Shown: in pieces, positions 23,166 through 26,062 of the stretch | Numbering within the stretch: position 1 is the first letter of the stretch | Layout: each line of letters opens with the position of its first letter | Assembly: GCA_035632955.1 (NCBI GenBank) | Contig: DASQFU010000155.1 | Coordinates: 1 to 26,062, forward strand | Source: DASQFU01 sp035632955 | GTDB taxonomy: Bacteria; Eisenbacteria; RBG-16-71-46 | DNA length: 26,062 nucleotides | Direction: 5' to 3' | The notes under the pieces: generated by a model | The model's input: the letters and a program-made list of their open reading frames with translations, nothing else | What the model was told of the DNA's origin: nothing | Database searches by the model: none | Translations under genes and position numbers: made by a program

Positions 23166-23219
23166 CGCGGCGCGCCGCGGCGGCTTCTCGGCCTGAATCC
23201 AGGCGCCGTGGCCGGTGCC
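23166..23219 (+). terminator. Possible terminator hairpins after the signalling cassette
   Basis: Just after the regulator stop lies a perfect 14-bp palindrome, CGCGGCGCGCCGCG (23166-23179). A second stem follows, GGCGCC (23202-23207) with GGTGCC (23214-23219, one G-T pair), before GCTTTC. Neither has a proper U-tract. The 133-base gap to the next gene also holds a weak -10-like TAAATT at 23245-23250 without a convincing -35. Confidence 0.35.
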
Positions 23220-23297
23220 GCTTTCGCGAGACCCTCCAAAGGGGTAAATTGCCTTGTCCCCCGTTGATTGCGAGCGTTCCCCATCGGAGGTTAGGAC

Positions 23298-24086
23298 GTG
23301 CGACGTCCGTTGTTCGTAGCGATCCTGATTGCAGCGTCGGCCGGCCTCAGCGTTCATCCGGCCGTCATCAAAAACAGTATTGCGGCCAAAGCTCCGGCCG
23401 GGCCCGATACCGCCCGGGTGCACGTCGGACCTGCCCAAGGCGGCACGGATGCCTTCGTGGTCTGGCCGGTCGGCAAGAATCCAGGGCCGGCCGTGATCGT
23501 CGTCCACGAATGGTGGGGCCTGAACGGGCAGATCCGCTCGACCGCCCGACGTCTGGCCGAGCAAGGTTACGTCGCCATCGTTCCGGATCTCTATCGCGGC
23601 AAGGTGACGAGCGATCCGGAGCAGGCACACGAGCTGCTGCGTGGCCTCGACGACGAGCGCGCGCTCGCTGACCTGGATGCGGCGGTGGCATGGCTGCGTG
23701 CGCAGCCGCGCGTCGGTAAGAATCGCATCGGCGTGGTTGGATTCTGCGCGGGCGGGCGACTGGCTCAGCTCATGGGCCTGCACAGCGGCGAGGTCGCCGC
23801 CGTGGTCGTGTTCTACGGGACACCCGAGACTGCTCCCGCGCGGCTGGCGAAAATGCGAGCACCGCTGCAGGGCCATTTCGGCAGTGAAGACCAGGGCATC
23901 CCGGCCAATCGTGTCGAGGAGTTGAAGGCGGGTCTCGCCAAAGCCGGCAAGTCCGTCGACGTGAACCTCTACGCCGGTGCCGGCCATGCATTCATGAACG
24001 ATAGCCGTCCCTCGTATCACCCGGATGCGGCGCGCCAGGCTTGGGCGCGTACGCTCGCCTTCTTCCAGAAGCACATCAAGAGCTGA
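23298..24086 (+). CDS. Dienelactone-hydrolase-family alpha/beta hydrolase, probably exported
   Basis: 262 residues from GTG 23298, preceded by CGGAGG at 23285-23290. The N-terminus (MRRPLFVAILIAASAGLSVH) looks like a signal peptide or membrane anchor. The fold is the dienelactone hydrolase type. The catalytic triad is Cys150 (VVGFCAGG), Asp198 (GSEDQGIP) and His230 (GAGHAFMN). Glu71 in VVHEWWGLN is in the position of the conserved glutamate that restrains the nucleophilic cysteine, and YVAIVPDLYRGK follows. Family members hydrolyse lactones or esters, but the substrate is unknown, and no chlorocatechol-pathway gene is nearby. The next gene begins five bases after the stop. Confidence 0.92.
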   Translation: MRRPLFVAILIAASAGLSVHPAVIKNSIAAKAPAGPDTARVHVGPAQGGTDAFVVWPVGKNPGPAVIVVHEWWGLNGQIRSTARRLAEQGYVAIVPDLYRGKVTSDPEQAHELLRGLDDERALADLDAAVAWLRAQPRVGKNRIGVVGFCAGGRLAQLMGLHSGEVAAVVVFYGTPETAPARLAKMRAPLQGHFGSEDQGIPANRVEELKAGLAKAGKSVDVNLYAGAGHAFMNDSRPSYHPDAARQAWARTLAFFQKHIKS

Positions 24087-24091
24087 ACGCG

Positions 24092-25117
24092 ATGACCGGG
24101 GGAGCCCTCGACGTCCTGCTGATCGGGGGTTCGGGCTTCATGGGGCGCCACGTGACGGAGGCGCTCCAGAAGGCCGGACATCGCGTGAGCGTACTGAGCC
24201 GTGGCCTGCGGCCGCCTCCCGCTGGTGTCGAGACGCTGGTCGCGGATCGGAACGAGCCCGAGGCCCTGGCGCGTGCGTTGAATGGACGGCGGTTCGATTT
24301 CACGGTCGACTTCATGGTCTACGACGCCGTCGACATCGAGCGCTTGTTGCTCGTGCCCTACGCCGCGCTCGGTCGCTACGCCATGATCTCTACCGGCCAG
24401 GTGTATCTCGTCACGGCCGGCGCGGAACCGCCGTACCGCGAGGAAGACACCGACGCAGACGTGCGGCCGGAGCCCGGGCCGGGAACGACCGATCACGGGC
24501 AATGGCAATACGGCGCGGGCAAGCGGCGCGCCGAGAGAACGTTGTCGGCGTTGCGTGCGACGCATGGCGTTCGCGCCGTCGCGTTGCGGCTACCGATCAT
24601 GCAGGGCGAAGGCGACGGATCGCTCAGGTTGTGGGCGTATCTCGAGCGCCTCCTCGATGGCGCTCCGCTCCTGCTTCCGGAAGACGGCGCTCAGCTCGTT
24701 CGCCACCTCGACGTCGCGGATCTGGCGGCCATGATCGTCCGCCTCGCGGAGGCCGAGGCGCCCCGGGCCTACGCCTACAATCTCACCCAGGCGGAGGTTC
24801 TCACGCTGCGGGAGATGCTCGAACGGGTGGCGGCCGCCGCCGGCGTCACGCCGCGCTTCGTGAACGTCGGATGGGACGAGCTCCATGCGGCAGGGCTCGA
24901 CGGCTCCGTGTCGCCGTTTTCCGGGCGGTGGCGTTCGGTGCTGGACCCGTCGCGCGCCGCGGCCGAGTGGGGGTTCATCGGCACCCGGACGGAGGAGTAC
25001 CTGCCGCGAGTGGTGCGCTGGCATCTCGAGAATCGCCCCGCGCAGAGTCATCACGGCTATGCGAACCGACCGCGAGAGCTGGAGCTGATGGCTCGGCTGG
25101 GAGCGGCAACGCGGTAA
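24092..25117 (+). CDS. NAD(P)-dependent epimerase/dehydratase-family protein (extended SDR)
   Basis: 341 residues from ATG 24092. The frame is open earlier (to 24041), but that would overlap the hydrolase, and 24092 puts the nucleotide-binding strand at the expected N-terminus. The Rossmann glycine motif GGSGFMG is at 12-18. The active-site pair Tyr140 and Lys144 (YGAGK), with Ser100/Thr101 after strand 4 (AMISTG), fits the Y-x3-K signature. The C-terminal substrate domain includes YAYNLTQAEVLTLREMLERV and ends in a helical tail. The substrate, a nucleotide sugar or other, cannot be assigned. Five bases separate it from the hydrolase, so the two probably form an operon. Confidence 0.9.
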   Translation: MTGGALDVLLIGGSGFMGRHVTEALQKAGHRVSVLSRGLRPPPAGVETLVADRNEPEALARALNGRRFDFTVDFMVYDAVDIERLLLVPYAALGRYAMISTGQVYLVTAGAEPPYREEDTDADVRPEPGPGTTDHGQWQYGAGKRRAERTLSALRATHGVRAVALRLPIMQGEGDGSLRLWAYLERLLDGAPLLLPEDGAQLVRHLDVADLAAMIVRLAEAEAPRAYAYNLTQAEVLTLREMLERVAAAAGVTPRFVNVGWDELHAAGLDGSVSPFSGRWRSVLDPSRAAAEWGFIGTRTEEYLPRVVRWHLENRPAQSHHGYANRPRELELMARLGAATR

Positions 25118-25174
25118 GCTTCCGCGAGACTCGAGTGATGGCGAGCGTTAGGATTGGCGTAGAAGGCAGCTCTC

Positions 25175-25203
25175 TTGACCGCTTCGGGGGCGGTCTGTAA
25201 ACT
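25175..25203 (+). promoter_or_regulatory. Sigma-70-type promoter for tRNA-Asn, with a dyad in its spacer
   Basis: TTGACC (25175-25180) and TAAACT (25198-25203) are separated by exactly 17 bases, close to the housekeeping consensus. They lie about 68 bases before the tRNA. A 6-bp inverted repeat, GACCGC (25177-25182) and GCGGTC (25191-25196), straddles the spacer and part of the -35 box, so an operator or simple coincidence are both possible. The remaining 25118-25174 shows no gene. Confidence 0.7.
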
Positions 25204-25270
25204 GCCTGCCTTCTTTGAGTTGGCTCGCCCTCTCCGCAGCTCCGGCGGCGAAGCTCGAGCGCTTCGATGT

Positions 25271-25345
25271 TCCTCGGTAGCTCAACGGCAGAGCATCCGG
25301 CTGTTAACCGGAGGGTTGTAGGTTCGAATCCTACCCGAGGAGCCA
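25271..25345 (+). tRNA. tRNA-Asn (anticodon GTT)
   Basis: The acceptor stem TCCTCGG (25271-25277) pairs perfectly with CCGAGGA (25335-25341), followed by discriminator G and an encoded CCA (25343-25345). The D-stem is GCTC/GAGC. The anticodon stem TCCGG/CCGGA encloses CTGTTAA, giving anticodon GTT (reads AAC/AAU). The T-arm is GTAGG-TTCGAAT-CCTAC with a 5-nt variable loop. All arms are intact and the discriminator is consistent with asparagine. Confidence 0.97.
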
Positions 25346-25393
25346 TTCCCCCCTTCACCACCAACCCCGTGGCGAAGGCGCTTTCGAGGCGAG

Positions 25394-25417
25394 GCCCCGC
25401 GAGACAACTCGCGGGGC
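25394..25417 (+). terminator. Hairpin terminator after tRNA-Asn, possibly bidirectional
   Basis: A perfect 10-bp stem, GCCCCGCGAG (25394-25403) and CTCGCGGGGC (25408-25417), has a tetraloop ACAA and is followed by TTCGTC. It starts about 50 bases after the tRNA. The convergent gene on the other strand ends at 25458, so the same stem may end both transcripts. Confidence 0.8.
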
Positions 25418-25457
25418 TTCGTCATCCCACGCGAGCCGCTACCACCCCCGTCTCTCC

Positions 25458-26062
25458 CTACCGATCAAGATCAGTGTCCAGTCTTCGCCGCGATTTGACC
25501 TCAAGCTCACGCTGGTGGTTGAGCCACTCTTCGCGGTCGGGGGGCCGAAGCCCATCGCCGGATAGCTCCCACCATCGGTTCCACGCAGGCCGCGCGGCAT
25601 TCCACCAGTCATCCCAGCTCTGCGCGTCCAAGGCTGGCGAAGTCTGACGGACGCCGTTGATCAGATCGAACATGCCATCGTAGGCACCGTTGAGAATATC
25701 CATCTCAGTCAAGAACCGCTCGAACTTTATCCCGGGGCGAGATGGGGGACCCGGGCTGCCCCATCTGGTGCTCACCGCCTCGGCGACCGTCTCGAAGCTT
25801 GTCCAGTCGGATCCGTGAATTCTGATGGGCGTCCGGTCTCCTCTCAGGCGTTCAACGCACTCCGATCCTGTTGGCAGGTTCCTCAGCAGGAATCCACCAT
25901 AGGCCCGCGCCACGGGCCGCGGATCGCCGCAGAGTCGGACCGCCGCGGGCACTGCGAAGCCTCCCAGCGCCTGCATCTTCCGTAGCCACCTAGTTGGTCT
26001 TGTCTGTTCCGACCACCCCTCGCCAATGTCCAAGCCACTCAGGCTGGCAAGAGTCTCCGCCA
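25458..26062 (-). CDS. Unrecognised protein with a HEAT-like segment (5' end outside window)
   Basis: The minus-strand frame is open from the right edge to a stop at 25458-25460, giving 200 visible residues. The true start lies outside: residues continue upstream of the only internal start candidate (TTG at 26033). The beginning (LASLSGLDIGEG, then LGGFAVPAAVRLCGDPRPVA and RAYGGFLLRNL) resembles one or two HEAT/armadillo helical pairs. The second half is rich in tryptophan (WDDWWNAARPAWNRWWELS), and the C-terminus is charged. No catalytic motif, signal peptide or membrane span is seen. The strand, composition and amphipathic pattern favour a real gene, but the function is unknown. Confidence 0.6.
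   Translation of the reverse strand, partial: AETLASLSGLDIGEGWSEQTRPTRWLRKMQALGGFAVPAAVRLCGDPRPVARAYGGFLLRNLPTGSECVERLRGDRTPIRIHGSDWTSFETVAEAVSTRWGSPGPPSRPGIKFERFLTEMDILNGAYDGMFDLINGVRQTSPALDAQSWDDWWNAARPAWNRWWELSGDGLRPPDREEWLNHQRELEVKSRRRLDTDLDR

Noticed and set aside
25267..25647. A 126-codon plus-strand frame starting at the tRNA
   Set aside because: Its first third is the translated tRNA-Asn sequence, it runs through the terminator, and it is antisense to the HEAT-like gene.
1..26062. CRISPR arrays, insertion sequences, phage genes or known defence genes
   Set aside because: No spaced direct-repeat array, transposase or integrase motif, or nuclease-type defence gene was recognised in any region of the window.

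Overview
The window is a GC-rich bacterial chromosome segment. Its first 15.7 kb is one continuous translation super-operon, all on the + strand: the 3' end of tuf, then the S10 genes (rpsJ-rplC-rplD-rplW-rplB-rpsS-rplV-rpsC-rplP-rpmC-rpsQ), the spc genes (rplN-rplX-rplE-rpsN-rpsH-rplF-rplR-rpsE-rpmD-rplO-secY), adk-map-infA-rpmJ, and the alpha genes (rpsM-rpsK-rpsD-rpoA-rplQ). Genes are separated by a few bases or overlap, and a 12-bp GC-rich hairpin (15691-15722) closes the run. GTG starts are frequent and infA starts with TTG. The gene order is the common bacterial one. Short zinc-type S14, cysteine-bearing S4 and L36, a zinc-LID adenylate kinase, and Lys/Ala/Pro-rich extensions on L5 and L17 argue against a gammaproteobacterium. 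They would fit an uncultured FCB-like or Gemmatimonadota/Eisenbacteria-like lineage, but the window alone cannot fix the phylum.

From 15.7 to 18.9 kb lie a secreted GHL10-type glycosidase-like protein and the translational GTPase TypA/BipA, only nine bases apart. From 19.0 to 23.2 kb is a three-gene signalling cassette joined by 4-base overlaps. It encodes a 1043-residue membrane hybrid histidine kinase (Cache-like sensor, PAS, HisKA, HATPase, two receivers), a stand-alone receiver, and a receiver with a coiled coil and a four-cysteine C-terminal module. The cassette has four receiver domains and no DNA-binding output domain. From 23.3 to 25.1 kb are a probably exported dienelactone-hydrolase-family protein and an NAD(P)-dependent epimerase-family protein. 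Then come a well-formed promoter, tRNA-Asn(GTT), a strong hairpin terminator, and a convergent unrecognised gene that runs off the right edge.

The most interesting signal is in the RNA. The super-operon has only a few long spacers. The 101-bp spacer between rplX and rplE contains two interleaved perfect complementarities (9 bp and 8 bp) that form an H-type pseudoknot, and its last arm runs into the rplE ribosome-binding site. This is the same intercistronic position at which S8 represses the spc operon in Escherichia coli. The 85-bp spacer before rpsH (the S8 gene) contains a 9-nt direct repeat that gives two mutually exclusive stems, one of which covers the rpsH Shine-Dalgarno sequence. Both are proposals from reading base complementarity; no folding or comparative computation was run.
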